From Planctomycetota bacterium (GTDB taxonomy: Bacteria > Planctomycetota > Phycisphaerae > Phycisphaerales > SM1A02), in contig JAGWXC010000004.1 of assembly GCA_018970045.1 (NCBI GenBank), positions 1 to 35,994 of the forward strand: a stretch of 35,994 nt of DNA, read 5' to 3'. The translations under genes were made by a program, and so were the position numbers. Below, piece after piece: positions 17,491 through 26,028 of the stretch. The notes beneath the pieces are model-generated. The model was not told the origin of the DNA. It made no database searches and saw only the letters and a list, made by a program, of their open reading frames with translations. The first letter of the stretch is position 1; every line of letters starts with the position of its first letter.

Positions 17491-18201
17491 TCAGCGACGT
17501 CGACGTGAGCCGACGAGTCCCGCGGCACCCATGAGCGCGATCGTGCCAGGAGCCGGGACGACGTTGAACAGGCTCGAGAACGAGACGCTGTCACCGGCGC
17601 TGAGCGTGAAGCGGAACTGCAGGCCGATGGTCGTGTTGAGCGCCGGGCCCACGGTGGGGTCGAACGACTCAGGACCGACCTGCGACGATCCGAACGCCGC
17701 GCCGCTGTAGCTGTAGGCCGAACTGCCGAGCGAGCGGACGAGGTTGCCGTCGATGAAGGCTGAGTAGAAGCCGGCCGAGCCAGCCACACGGCCGATCGAA
17801 GCGGAACCGTTGCCGTCGGCATCGGTCAGCGTGCCAGCGAAGGCGCCGTTCATCAGGCTCTGCGCGAACTGCACCGTGCTGTCCAAGGTGAAGTTCACCG
17901 TGAACGTCTGGGTGGAGTTTGCCGTGTTGGTGATCGAGAACGTGCCGTTGATGAACGGATCGGGATCGATCAGGGCATCCCACTGGAGGTAGCCGGCGGA
18001 GACCGCCGCGAAGCCCCCGGTGTGATAGATGTTGTTGCCGAGGTAGGTCATCGAGCCCAGCGAGCTGGCTTGGCCGCTCATGGTCTCGTTGCCACCGGTG
18101 AACGTCACTTCGAACCCAGGTCCGAAGTTCAGGCTCGCGTGGGCAGCAGTGCTCAGGAGCACCGCGCCGACGGCGCCATACAGGCAAGTCTTGAACAGCA
18201 T
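17491..18201 (-). CDS. Secreted protein with PEP-CTERM-like sorting tail (same layout as the adjacent gene)
   Basis: Signal peptide MLFKTCLYGAVGAVLLSTAAHASLNF; C-terminus FNVVPAPGTIALMGAAGLVGSRRRR. Confidence 0.82.
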   Translation of the reverse strand: MLFKTCLYGAVGAVLLSTAAHASLNFGPGFEVTFTGGNETMSGQASSLGSMTYLGNNIYHTGGFAAVSAGYLQWDALIDPDPFINGTFSITNTANSTQTFTVNFTLDSTVQFAQSLMNGAFAGTLTDADGNGSASIGRVAGSAGFYSAFIDGNLVRSLGSSAYSYSGAAFGSSQVGPESFDPTVGPALNTTIGLQFRFTLSAGDSVSFSSLFNVVPAPGTIALMGAAGLVGSRRRR

Positions 18202-18429
18202 GACAACCCTCTCCCTCCGCGCCAAGTGGCGACGGACTCTCACAACCCAGACTGTTGGTCGTCGCGCAAGCGCGAGTCCCTCCGTGACGCATCCCTCCAG
18301 ATGCGGCCGGAACATCTCCGGCATTCCATCCATACGATTCGGCGGGATGGCTGGAAGCACGAAGACGGAAGTTTTTGTGCGGTCTCCCGGTCGTCCAATA
18401 TGAACGGCAGCTGGATCGCGCGGAACGGC

Positions 18430-19467
18430 TCAGCCGTCGACGGTCTCGCGACCCCGCAGCACGGCGGGAACGTGCTCCCGCTCCGGGGTCATCCAATCCC
18501 CGATGGCCGCCCTCATGGACTCGAACGTGGTGGCGGTCCGGACCGCCTCCTTCAGAGGCTTGATGTGGCCCATGGTCCGGCCGTACCAGGCGATGCCCTG
18601 GTTGAGCCGCTTGACCCCGTACCAGGGCTTGGCGAACCGTTCCATGAGGTCGATGTGGCGAAGGATCGCCCGGCACTTGTCATTGAAGGAGAGGTCTGTT
18701 CCCACGCAGCCCGTGGCCAGGAGCGCCGCCGCCCGCCGGAACATCCATGGGGTCCGCAGCGCAGCGCGGGCGATCATGACCCCCGCACATCCCGACCGAT
18801 CGATGAGCGCCTTGGCATGTTCCGGTTCGACCACGTCGCCGTTGCCAATGATGGGGATCGACGGAACCGCCTCGACCACCCGGCCGATCGCATCCCAGTC
18901 GGCCTGTCCGCTGAAGAACTGCACCGTGTACCGCCCGTGCACCGTGACGGCGGCGATGCCAGCATCCGCCAGGCGGCGAGCGAGGTCTGGCGCCACCATG
19001 TGCTCGGGATCCCAGCCCAGTCGCATCTTGGCGGTCACCGGCACGCGACCGCCGCTGGCGCGCTCGACCGCCTTCACGATGCGCTCGGCCAGAAGCGCCG
19101 TTGCCGGGCAGTCACGCAGCAGCAGGCTTCCACCATTCTTCTTCGCGACCTTGTCCACGGGACAGCCCATGTTGATGTCGATGACCTGGGCGCCGTGCTC
19201 GATGGCCCAGAGCGCCGCCTCGGGCAGCGGATCATCGCCATTGCCGTACAGCTGCATGCCGCAGGGCCGGTCGAGTTCGTTGGTGGCGGCGAGTTCGAGC
19301 GATCGTTCCGAGCCACGCAGCAGGGCATGCGCGTTCAGGAGATCCGTGTAGGCGATGCCCACGCCGCCGAGCTCGCGGCAGAGGATGCGAAACGGCAGGT
19401 CGGTATAGCCCGCGATCGGGGCGAGCAGGAGGTTGCTCTGGAGTTCGACGGGTCCGATGCGGAGCAC
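18430..19467 (-). CDS. dusB: tRNA dihydrouridine synthase
   Basis: LLLAPIAGYTDLPFRILCRELGG, DINMGCPVDKVAKKNGGSLLL, VPVTAKMRLGWD, VTVHGRYTVQFFSGQADWDAIGRV, IPIIGNGDV. Confidence 0.93.
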   Translation of the reverse strand: MLRIGPVELQSNLLLAPIAGYTDLPFRILCRELGGVGIAYTDLLNAHALLRGSERSLELAATNELDRPCGMQLYGNGDDPLPEAALWAIEHGAQVIDINMGCPVDKVAKKNGGSLLLRDCPATALLAERIVKAVERASGGRVPVTAKMRLGWDPEHMVAPDLARRLADAGIAAVTVHGRYTVQFFSGQADWDAIGRVVEAVPSIPIIGNGDVVEPEHAKALIDRSGCAGVMIARAALRTPWMFRRAAALLATGCVGTDLSFNDKCRAILRHIDLMERFAKPWYGVKRLNQGIAWYGRTMGHIKPLKEAVRTATTFESMRAAIGDWMTPEREHVPAVLRGRETVDG

Positions 19468-19553
19468 GAGGCCATGCTAGAGGGCGCAGGTCGGGGCCTT
19501 CGCCATGCGGTGGCCCGATCACCGTCGGTACCGCCCGTCGATATCGTGTCTGC

Positions 19554-20402
19554 ATGCGCAAGGCATGGATCGTGTGGGCGGTCGTCGCCGTGGCAGCCAT
19601 CGGTGGAGCGAGTGCGCAGGCGCCCGACCCGGTGCCTGTGCCCGGCGCGACCATGGGCAGCGTGAGTGTGCGCGTTGGCGAGCAGTCGCTCACCATGCCG
19701 TACCGGCTGATGGAACCGAGCGAGGCTGATCCGGGCGAGACGTTCCCGCTCGTGGTGTTCCTCCACGGTTCGGGCGAGCGTGGGACCGATGGCGATGCGG
19801 CGCTCAAGTACATCGGTCCGGCGCTCGCCACGCGCGAGATGCGCACGAAGCATCCGTGCTACGTGCTGGCCGTGCAGTGCCCGCGCGACCGGACGTGGGT
19901 CGAACCGGGGCCGCGCAGCATGAATCCCACGATGGCCGAACAGCCGAGCATGACCATCCGCGGCGTGATGGCAGCGATGGACCGGATCATCCAGGAGAAG
20001 GCCGTCGATCGGCATCGCATCTACCTGACCGGGCTCTCGCTCGGTGGGTACGGCGCGTGGGACCTTGCGATGCGAAGGCCCGACGTCTTTGCGGCGGTCG
20101 TACCCATTTGCGGAGGCGGTGATCCGGCGAAAGCGGCGCTGCTGAAGGACGTACCGATCCAGATGTGGCATGGCAGCCTCGACAGTTCGGTGCCGGTGGC
20201 GCGCAGCCGCGACATGGTCAAGGCGTTGAAGGACGCGGGGGCCAAAGTCGATTACCGCGAGATCAGGGATGGTGGCCACGAGGCGTGGGTGCCCGCCTAC
20301 CTGCCCGACGCGGCGATCGCCTTCATGTTCAAGCAGGTGCGCGACGTGCCGCCGCAGGGATCCGGTCCCGACAGTGGTGTGAAGCAGCCCGGCACTCCGT
20401 GA
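19554..20402 (+). CDS. Secreted alpha/beta hydrolase (esterase/peptidase-like)
   Basis: Signal peptide MRKAWIVWAVVAVAAIGGASAQ; FPLVVFLHGSGERGTDG; IYLTGLSLGGYGAWDLAMRRPDVFAAVVPICGGG; IQMWHGSLDSSVPV; DGGHEAW. Confidence 0.88.
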   Translation: MRKAWIVWAVVAVAAIGGASAQAPDPVPVPGATMGSVSVRVGEQSLTMPYRLMEPSEADPGETFPLVVFLHGSGERGTDGDAALKYIGPALATREMRTKHPCYVLAVQCPRDRTWVEPGPRSMNPTMAEQPSMTIRGVMAAMDRIIQEKAVDRHRIYLTGLSLGGYGAWDLAMRRPDVFAAVVPICGGGDPAKAALLKDVPIQMWHGSLDSSVPVARSRDMVKALKDAGAKVDYREIRDGGHEAWVPAYLPDAAIAFMFKQVRDVPPQGSGPDSGVKQPGTP

Positions 20403-20439
20403 GCGCCCGACACGTGCCCCGCATTGATGCCCGCGGGGC

Positions 20440-21006
20440 TCAACGCGACTGGAGCGTGACGCGGGTGCGCGACTGCTGATGGAGCACGTGCCAGAGGAAC
20501 GTGCGCCCCGATGTGGGGTGATCCTGCTGCAGAAGCGCGTGCATGGCCTTTACATCGCTGCCGGCCCGGTGGGCGCTGCCGGGATCGATGCCGAAGTGCG
20601 CCAGGAGTGACTGCAGGCGACGGTTGGGTGCACCGATCGAGCGCCAGTCGAAGCCCCAGCAGCTGCAGCGCCACGGCAGGTGCAGGGTCCAGGACCAGAG
20701 TCGACCCATCATGGCACGATCGAAGGTGATGTTGTGGGCGACGATTGCGGCGCAAGGCTCAAGGAGTGCGCGGCAGGCCGGCTCGTCGAGTGAATGACCA
20801 CGCACCGACTGCATGCTGATGCCGTGCACGGCCAGTGCGCCGGCGCTGATCGGCACGCGCGGTTCACGCAACCCCCGGTAGTGCCCATCGAGGCCCGTGA
20901 AGCGGCCGGACTCGGGATCGATGGTGATGACGGCGAACGCGAGTTCGATGACTTCATCGTGACGCGCGGCGCCGGTGGTTTCGGTATCCAGGAGAGCGAT
21001 CTTCAC
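20440..21006 (-). CDS. 3'-5' exonuclease, DEDDh family
   Basis: MKIALLDTETTGAARHDEVIELAF, IVAHNITFDRAMM, HRAGSDVKAMHALL; GTG start at 21006. Confidence 0.88.
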   Translation of the reverse strand: MKIALLDTETTGAARHDEVIELAFAVITIDPESGRFTGLDGHYRGLREPRVPISAGALAVHGISMQSVRGHSLDEPACRALLEPCAAIVAHNITFDRAMMGRLWSWTLHLPWRCSCWGFDWRSIGAPNRRLQSLLAHFGIDPGSAHRAGSDVKAMHALLQQDHPTSGRTFLWHVLHQQSRTRVTLQSR

Positions 21007-21099
21007 GGTGGACAGGGTCCGATGCTAGGCTTGGTGCCCCGCAGCGCTGGCGACGATCGCCAAGCAGCCACGCCGAGGAAAGGACACGAGGTACGGATC

Positions 21100-21516
21100 A
21101 TGAACAAGTGGTTCTATGCGAAGGATGGCCAGGCGATTGGGCCGCTCAGCACGCCGGAGATGCACGAGCTGATTGGCCAGGGTGTGTGCAGCCGAACCAC
21201 GTTGGTCTGGACGCGTGGCATGCGGGACTGGCTGCCGGCGTGCATGGCTGCATGGATGTGGGAGGAACGTGCCGAGCGCCGTGACGTGACGAATGCGGGC
21301 GATGGTGCATCCAACGGCGCCCCTGAAGGCGGCGGCGTGGCGACCATGGTTTCGACCGATGAAGCGCCAGCGGTGCCGAGCGAGCCGCATGCCGAGGCGC
21401 GTACCAACGCGGGCGCGTCGACGCGGACGGCTGTGGACGGCACCCAAGGATCGACCTCAGAGTCGCCTGACGCCGGCGTGGTCGGCATGGTGCGCAAGCT
21501 CTTCGGGCTCGGCTGA
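21100..21516 (+). CDS. GYF_2 (DUF4339-like) domain protein
   Basis: MNKWFYAKDGQAIGPLSTPEMHELIGQGVCSRTTLVWTRGMRDWLPA; low-complexity C-terminal region. Confidence 0.75.
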   Translation: MNKWFYAKDGQAIGPLSTPEMHELIGQGVCSRTTLVWTRGMRDWLPACMAAWMWEERAERRDVTNAGDGASNGAPEGGGVATMVSTDEAPAVPSEPHAEARTNAGASTRTAVDGTQGSTSESPDAGVVGMVRKLFGLG

Positions 21517-21605
21517 ACCGGTTCGTCGGGCGTGCGGTCGTTCGTGGGCGTGGGCGAGCGATCACGAGGTGCCCGGGCGTGGTCCAGCACACCTGGTGGA
21601 GCTGC

Positions 21606-22709
21606 TCATGCAGCCCCGGCCTGCGCGGCGACATCCAGCGATGCAGTGACCGGCCCAAGGGCGTTTGCGCTGGCATCGCAGCAGTAGATGCGCCCGCGTC
21701 GACGACCGGTGACTTCGCGCAGGATCCCCACGTTCATGCAGCGTTCGACGAGATCGTTGGCTGCCGCGAAGGTGATCCCCAAGGTTCGCTCGACCTGGCG
21801 GACCTCGGTGATCGGGGAACCCATCAGATGCTGGACCAGTTCCCGCGGATGTCGTGGTGCCCGCATGGCACCGGCACGCTCCAACAGATCCGTCCGTGCC
21901 TGGGCGAGGCAAGCGAGCTGGTGCATGGCGCGGTCGCATGCTCGCTCGACCGTTCGCCAGACGTGCGCACACCATGCCGGAACGGAGCCGTTCGCCGCGA
22001 GCTCGTGACGGCACTGCCGGTGGGACTCGGCATCGACCGAACCATGCAGGTCCAGCACGTTCGAGGTCATGCCCGCACTGCCGCAGAGCCAACCAGCGAC
22101 CGCGGACCACGCCAGTTCGCTGTTGCCGTCAGGGAGGGGCGCCGTGGATTCGATCGCCCAGAGGAACCATGCTGCACCAACCAGTGCCCGATCGAGCGAA
22201 CCCGGCATGTCCGACATCGTTCGATCAATCGAGGCGCCCAGCCTGAGCACGTCGCGCGGTGATGGGGCGAGGCACGGCGTGCCATCGACATCGCGAGGGA
22301 GTGCAGCGCTCGGGAGTTCCGTGGCGCGGGGCTTTCCGGCTTGCCGCTGCCCGGCCCAGAGTGATCGGTGCGCTTGGACGAGGCCACCCATGCTGGGGCG
22401 GCTCACACCGTGGATCGGTGCGGCAGGGTGCCAGATGGTCCACCGCACCGACAGTTCCTGCAGCGGGTCAGCGCTTGGAACGACCGGGCTGATCCCGAGC
22501 GACCAGACCGCCGCGTGCTCGAGGCGAACGACATCCACCGACGGTGCGCACCGGAGGGCGCGGCTGCACCGGCCGAGGGCGCATGCCGCATCGACCAGCT
22601 CACGGGCAGATGCCCCCCACTCCGGCGCGCACCACAGGGTGAGGTCTGGGTCAAAGCGGCAGGCAGGGACCGGATAGCGCCTTCGGTCAGTGATGCGGCC
22701 GTGCATCAC
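21606..22709 (-). CDS. Degenerate Fic-family protein with C-terminal winged helix (pseudo-Fic)
   Basis: APLPDGNSELAW in the HPFxDGNGRxGR position; SHRQCRHELAANGSVPAWCAHVWRTVERACDRA...ITEVRQVERTLGITFAAANDLVERCMNVGILREVTGRRRGRIYCCDASANAL resembles the C-terminal half of Fic proteins. Confidence 0.6.
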   Translation of the reverse strand: MMHGRITDRRRYPVPACRFDPDLTLWCAPEWGASARELVDAACALGRCSRALRCAPSVDVVRLEHAAVWSLGISPVVPSADPLQELSVRWTIWHPAAPIHGVSRPSMGGLVQAHRSLWAGQRQAGKPRATELPSAALPRDVDGTPCLAPSPRDVLRLGASIDRTMSDMPGSLDRALVGAAWFLWAIESTAPLPDGNSELAWSAVAGWLCGSAGMTSNVLDLHGSVDAESHRQCRHELAANGSVPAWCAHVWRTVERACDRAMHQLACLAQARTDLLERAGAMRAPRHPRELVQHLMGSPITEVRQVERTLGITFAAANDLVERCMNVGILREVTGRRRGRIYCCDASANALGPVTASLDVAAQAGAA

Positions 22710-22784
22710 CTGATGATAGATAAAGTCGATAACACGAACAGGGCGATGATCGGGCTGATTCCCCCGATGGATGCCGTGGGTCCG

Positions 22785-23660
22785 TTAGACGGGACACGAT
22801 CCCCACCGCGACAGGATGATCCCGAGGTCGGGCCCATCAACCACCCCCGACCCATCGAGGTCGGCCGAGGGATCGGGGAACTCCCACTTCACCAACAGGA
22901 TGCCGAGGTCCGCGTTGTCGACGATCTGGTCGCCGTTGAGGTCACCTTGGCAGGCTGAGCTGGTTGCATCGCACCCATTCACCGCGCCCGGGGTGTCATC
23001 CCCACCGACGATCGCATCGCTGCCGCGGACCCAACCGCCGCTGCGGCAGCGCATGATGTGCATGGCTTGGGCATCCTTCTCGGGACCCACGACCGTGGCG
23101 TAGCCGCACTCCGCACCGGCGGCCGGCGGGGTGGCACCCGTGCCGATCGTGACGGCATCGACGATGTCGATGAAGGCGCCTGGATCGAGCGTGCAGTCAT
23201 CGTCGGCATCGAGATCCGCACCATTGCTGGCGGTGAGCCCACGCAGCAGCATGTGGGTGACGTTGTCGCCATTCTCGAAGTTGAGGTTCGTGACGAGGTC
23301 GGGCGTGGCTGCGGTCATGCTGGACTCGCCGATCAGGAGGTAGCCATCGGACGGGATGGTCTTGCCAGCGAGGTTCACGAACACCTCGATGACGCCGCTG
23401 CCCTGCGCGGCCGTGCCATCGCCGATCACGACGAACCAGAGACCATCGAGCGGTGCGCCCGGCGGGCCCTTGAGTTCGACGTACTCATCGTTGTCGGCAC
23501 CTGGCTGATCAATGCGGATCTCATTGATGCAGATGGTGCCGTTGTCCTCGGCGGCGAGCGCGGTACGGATGCCCACGGCGGGAGTGAAAGCGAGAGCGCA
23601 CACGGCAGCGCGAGTGAGCAGGATGAACGACGAGGGCAGCGACGGAAGCGGGTTGGACAT
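22785..23660 (-). CDS. Secreted lamin-tail-like domain protein with C-terminal type I dockerin-like module
   Basis: Signal peptide MSNPLPSLPSSFILLTRAAVCALAFTPAVGIRTALA; ICINEIRIDQPGADNDEYVELKGPPGAPLDGLWFVVIGDG; C-terminal QGDLNGDQIVDNADLGILLVKWEFPDPSADLDGSGVVDGPDLGIILSRWG. Confidence 0.85.
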   Translation of the reverse strand: MSNPLPSLPSSFILLTRAAVCALAFTPAVGIRTALAAEDNGTICINEIRIDQPGADNDEYVELKGPPGAPLDGLWFVVIGDGTAAQGSGVIEVFVNLAGKTIPSDGYLLIGESSMTAATPDLVTNLNFENGDNVTHMLLRGLTASNGADLDADDDCTLDPGAFIDIVDAVTIGTGATPPAAGAECGYATVVGPEKDAQAMHIMRCRSGGWVRGSDAIVGGDDTPGAVNGCDATSSACQGDLNGDQIVDNADLGILLVKWEFPDPSADLDGSGVVDGPDLGIILSRWGSCPV

Positions 23661-23926
23661 GATGGATCCCCAGAGAGCGGTGTGCGAAGCATGCAGCGAC
23701 GGGAGCGGCACGATGCGCACCAACCTACGACCCGATTCCCTCAGTTCCCGAAAGGCCGCACGAAGTTCGGTGCATGAAGTGGAAGAAATCTGCTCCCTTC
23801 GGCACATGCACCACGGGCCCGCGCTGCGTCGTCCGTGATGCGGTGCACGCGCGTGGACCACCACATGATGGTGCTGTACGTCGGTCGATCACCATGAACC
23901 GAAGAAGTTCGGTGGATGGCACTGCG

Positions 23927-24658
23927 CTATCGAAGGAGTTCCGCATCCTCGATGCGGTAGAGGCCCAGCACCAGGCCACCGATCGCGAACGGTTCGAGCA
24001 CCAACCGACCGCGCAGCGTGCCGAAGCGGATCTGGTGCTGCAGCGAGAAGTCGATCGGCGTACGGGTCTTCACCAGTGCCGAGTCGTAGGGCGTAGGCGG
24101 CAGGCCGATGCAGCAACCATCCCAGCGGTTCAGCATGAGCACGAGTTCATCGGTCGATGGCGCAATGATCGCAGGTGCGTAATAGCCGCTCAGTTCGATC
24201 CATGTGCCGCCGAGCAGTTCGAGCGTTCGCGGCATGGCATCGAAGGTGCCATCGCCGCGCACATGACCACTGGCCTGGCCGAGCAGTTCCCAGGAGACGC
24301 GGAACGGTTGACGTTCGGTCCCGGCGCCGGGCGGCATGGTTGCCGCGGACGTCGCAACAGCGCTCACACCAGCCGTGGCGGGCACATCAGATGGCCTCGT
24401 CTCGGATCGTGCTGTGGGCGCAACCGCCGCGGTTCCTGCCGCGGAGCCTTGAACAGCCTGAAGCGGCGCAGAGTCGGTGGTTGCGCCATCAGGTCGATGG
24501 CCTGCTGGTTCGTTCGCACCCACGTCGTCCTTGCGCGCCTGGTCGAGCAGTTCCCACGGCGGAGCGTCGCACGATTCGGGCGCGGTCGTTCGCGGATCGC
24601 GTAGCGACCACACCGCTGCGACCAAGAGCAGCGCCAGCAGGGCCCACAGGACTCTCAT
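23927..24658 (-). CDS. DUF3299-like protein with N-terminal signal anchor
   Basis: MRVLWALLALLLVAAVWSL; WIELSGYYAPAIIAPSTDELVLMLNRWDGCCIGLPPTPYDSALV...GTLRGRLVLEPFAIGGLVLGLYRIEDAELL. ATGA overlap with the upstream gene. Confidence 0.75.
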   Translation of the reverse strand: MRVLWALLALLLVAAVWSLRDPRTTAPESCDAPPWELLDQARKDDVGANEPAGHRPDGATTDSAPLQAVQGSAAGTAAVAPTARSETRPSDVPATAGVSAVATSAATMPPGAGTERQPFRVSWELLGQASGHVRGDGTFDAMPRTLELLGGTWIELSGYYAPAIIAPSTDELVLMLNRWDGCCIGLPPTPYDSALVKTRTPIDFSLQHQIRFGTLRGRLVLEPFAIGGLVLGLYRIEDAELLR

Positions 24659-26028
24659 GGACCGAAGACCTGGCGCAGGATCGCGTCCTTCACGCAGCGC
24701 ATCGGGACCTGGGCATCCAATCGATCGTCATCGCAGAGCAGGATCGGTTCGAGACCGCGGGCCACGTTGCTGCGGCCATGCGATCCGCGCACGATCGACG
24801 GGTCGAGCGGAACCACATCGAGCAGGTTGCGCATGCCCAGCTTGCGCAGCGCAAGCTTGCCCGCCGTGCGCAGGCCCAACAGCGGTCGCGTGGGATCCAT
24901 GAAGAGCTCGCAGGGGTCGTAGCCCGGCTTGCGGTGGATGTCGACGGTGCGCGCGAAGTCAGGCGCGTGCGCATCATCGAGCCACCAGGGATAGGCGAAC
25001 CACGCATCCTGCTCGGCGATGCAGACGAGGTCGCCGCTGCGCGCATGACCGATCCCGAGTGCATCCTGGGCCGAACGATCGAGCACCGACTCCACGCCAT
25101 CGACTCGCTCAAGCAGGTGTGCAACACGGCTGACGTCCCGTGCATGCCGCACGTACACGTGCGCGATCTGGTGGTCACAGACCGCGAAGGCGTCGCTCTG
25201 GCCCGCATCGAGGAGTTCCGTGCCGCGCTCGTCCCGCAGCGACAGAAGATCGGCGCCACGCAGTTCGCGATTGAGGCAGATCGCCCGGCTGACCGGCGCG
25301 ATGCCGTATTCGCTGACCACCATGACGCGCACGCCACGTGCCGAGAAGAAACCATGCAGCACGTCGACGACACGGTCGATCTCACGGAGCTCCTGCTGCG
25401 CTTCGCGCGTGCCGGGACCATGCTTCTGCAGGACGTAGTCCAGATGCGGCAGATAGACCGTGTGCAGCGTCGGGGCGAAGCGTTCCTCGACCAACATCGC
25501 AGCGCGTGCGATCCAGTCGGTGCTCTGGATGCCGGCCTTGGGGCCCCAGAAGTTGAAGAGCGGAAAGCGGCCGAGCTCATGCTGCAGCGTGTCGCGCAGG
25601 CCGGCGGGATCGGTCCAGACATCGGGGATCTTCCGGCCATCGGCTGGGTACTGCGGCCGTGGCGTGACCGTGACGTCGGTCGAGCCGTGCATGGCGTACC
25701 ACCAGAACGAGTTCGCGCTGGTGAAGCCGGCGTCGCGCGCACGGGCCTCGTCCCACACCCGTGGTGCCTGAACGAGCGCGGCGGACTGCTTCCAGAAGTG
25801 GACTTCGTTCAGTGACCTGTCGAACCAGCCGTTGCCCACGATCCCGTGTGCGGAAGGATCGACGCCCGTGAGCATGGTGACCTGGGCCGCGCAGGTCACG
25901 GCCGGCAGCGGGGCGACCATCGTGCGCACGCCGCCCATGCTCCGGGCAAGGTCGCGCAGCTTGGGCGCACCCGAACCGAGCAGCCCGGGCGAGAGGCCGA
26001 CGACGTTGAGGACGGCCACGCGATGCAT
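24655..26028 (-). CDS. eboF: EboF-like alkaline phosphatase / type I phosphodiesterase family protein
   Basis: VLNVVGLSPGLLGSGAPKLRDLARSMGGVRTMVAPLPAVTCAAQVTMLTGVDPSAHGIVGNGWFDRSLNEVHFWKQSAALVQAPRVWDEA...PRPQYPADGRKIPDVWTDP...FPLFNFWGPKAGIQSTDWIA...TVYLPHLDYVLQKHGPG. Start at 26028, overlapping the upstream stop (TGATG). Confidence 0.72.
   Translation of the reverse strand: MHRVAVLNVVGLSPGLLGSGAPKLRDLARSMGGVRTMVAPLPAVTCAAQVTMLTGVDPSAHGIVGNGWFDRSLNEVHFWKQSAALVQAPRVWDEARARDAGFTSANSFWWYAMHGSTDVTVTPRPQYPADGRKIPDVWTDPAGLRDTLQHELGRFPLFNFWGPKAGIQSTDWIARAAMLVEERFAPTLHTVYLPHLDYVLQKHGPGTREAQQELREIDRVVDVLHGFFSARGVRVMVVSEYGIAPVSRAICLNRELRGADLLSLRDERGTELLDAGQSDAFAVCDHQIAHVYVRHARDVSRVAHLLERVDGVESVLDRSAQDALGIGHARSGDLVCIAEQDAWFAYPWWLDDAHAPDFARTVDIHRKPGYDPCELFMDPTRPLLGLRTAGKLALRKLGMRNLLDVVPLDPSIVRGSHGRSNVARGLEPILLCDDDRLDAQVPMRCVKDAILRQVFGP

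Noticed and set aside
18022-19665. 547-aa plus-strand ORF spanning the PEP-CTERM leader and dusB
   Set aside because: Antisense to dusB and part of the secreted protein gene; composition typical of shadow ORFs, no motif.
23764-23915. Near-identical GAAGTTCGGTGCATG / GAAGTTCGGTGGATG pair flanking the region upstream of the dockerin gene (possible mobile-element scars)
   Set aside because: Only one short pair about 140 bp apart, no transposase, no terminal inverted repeats.
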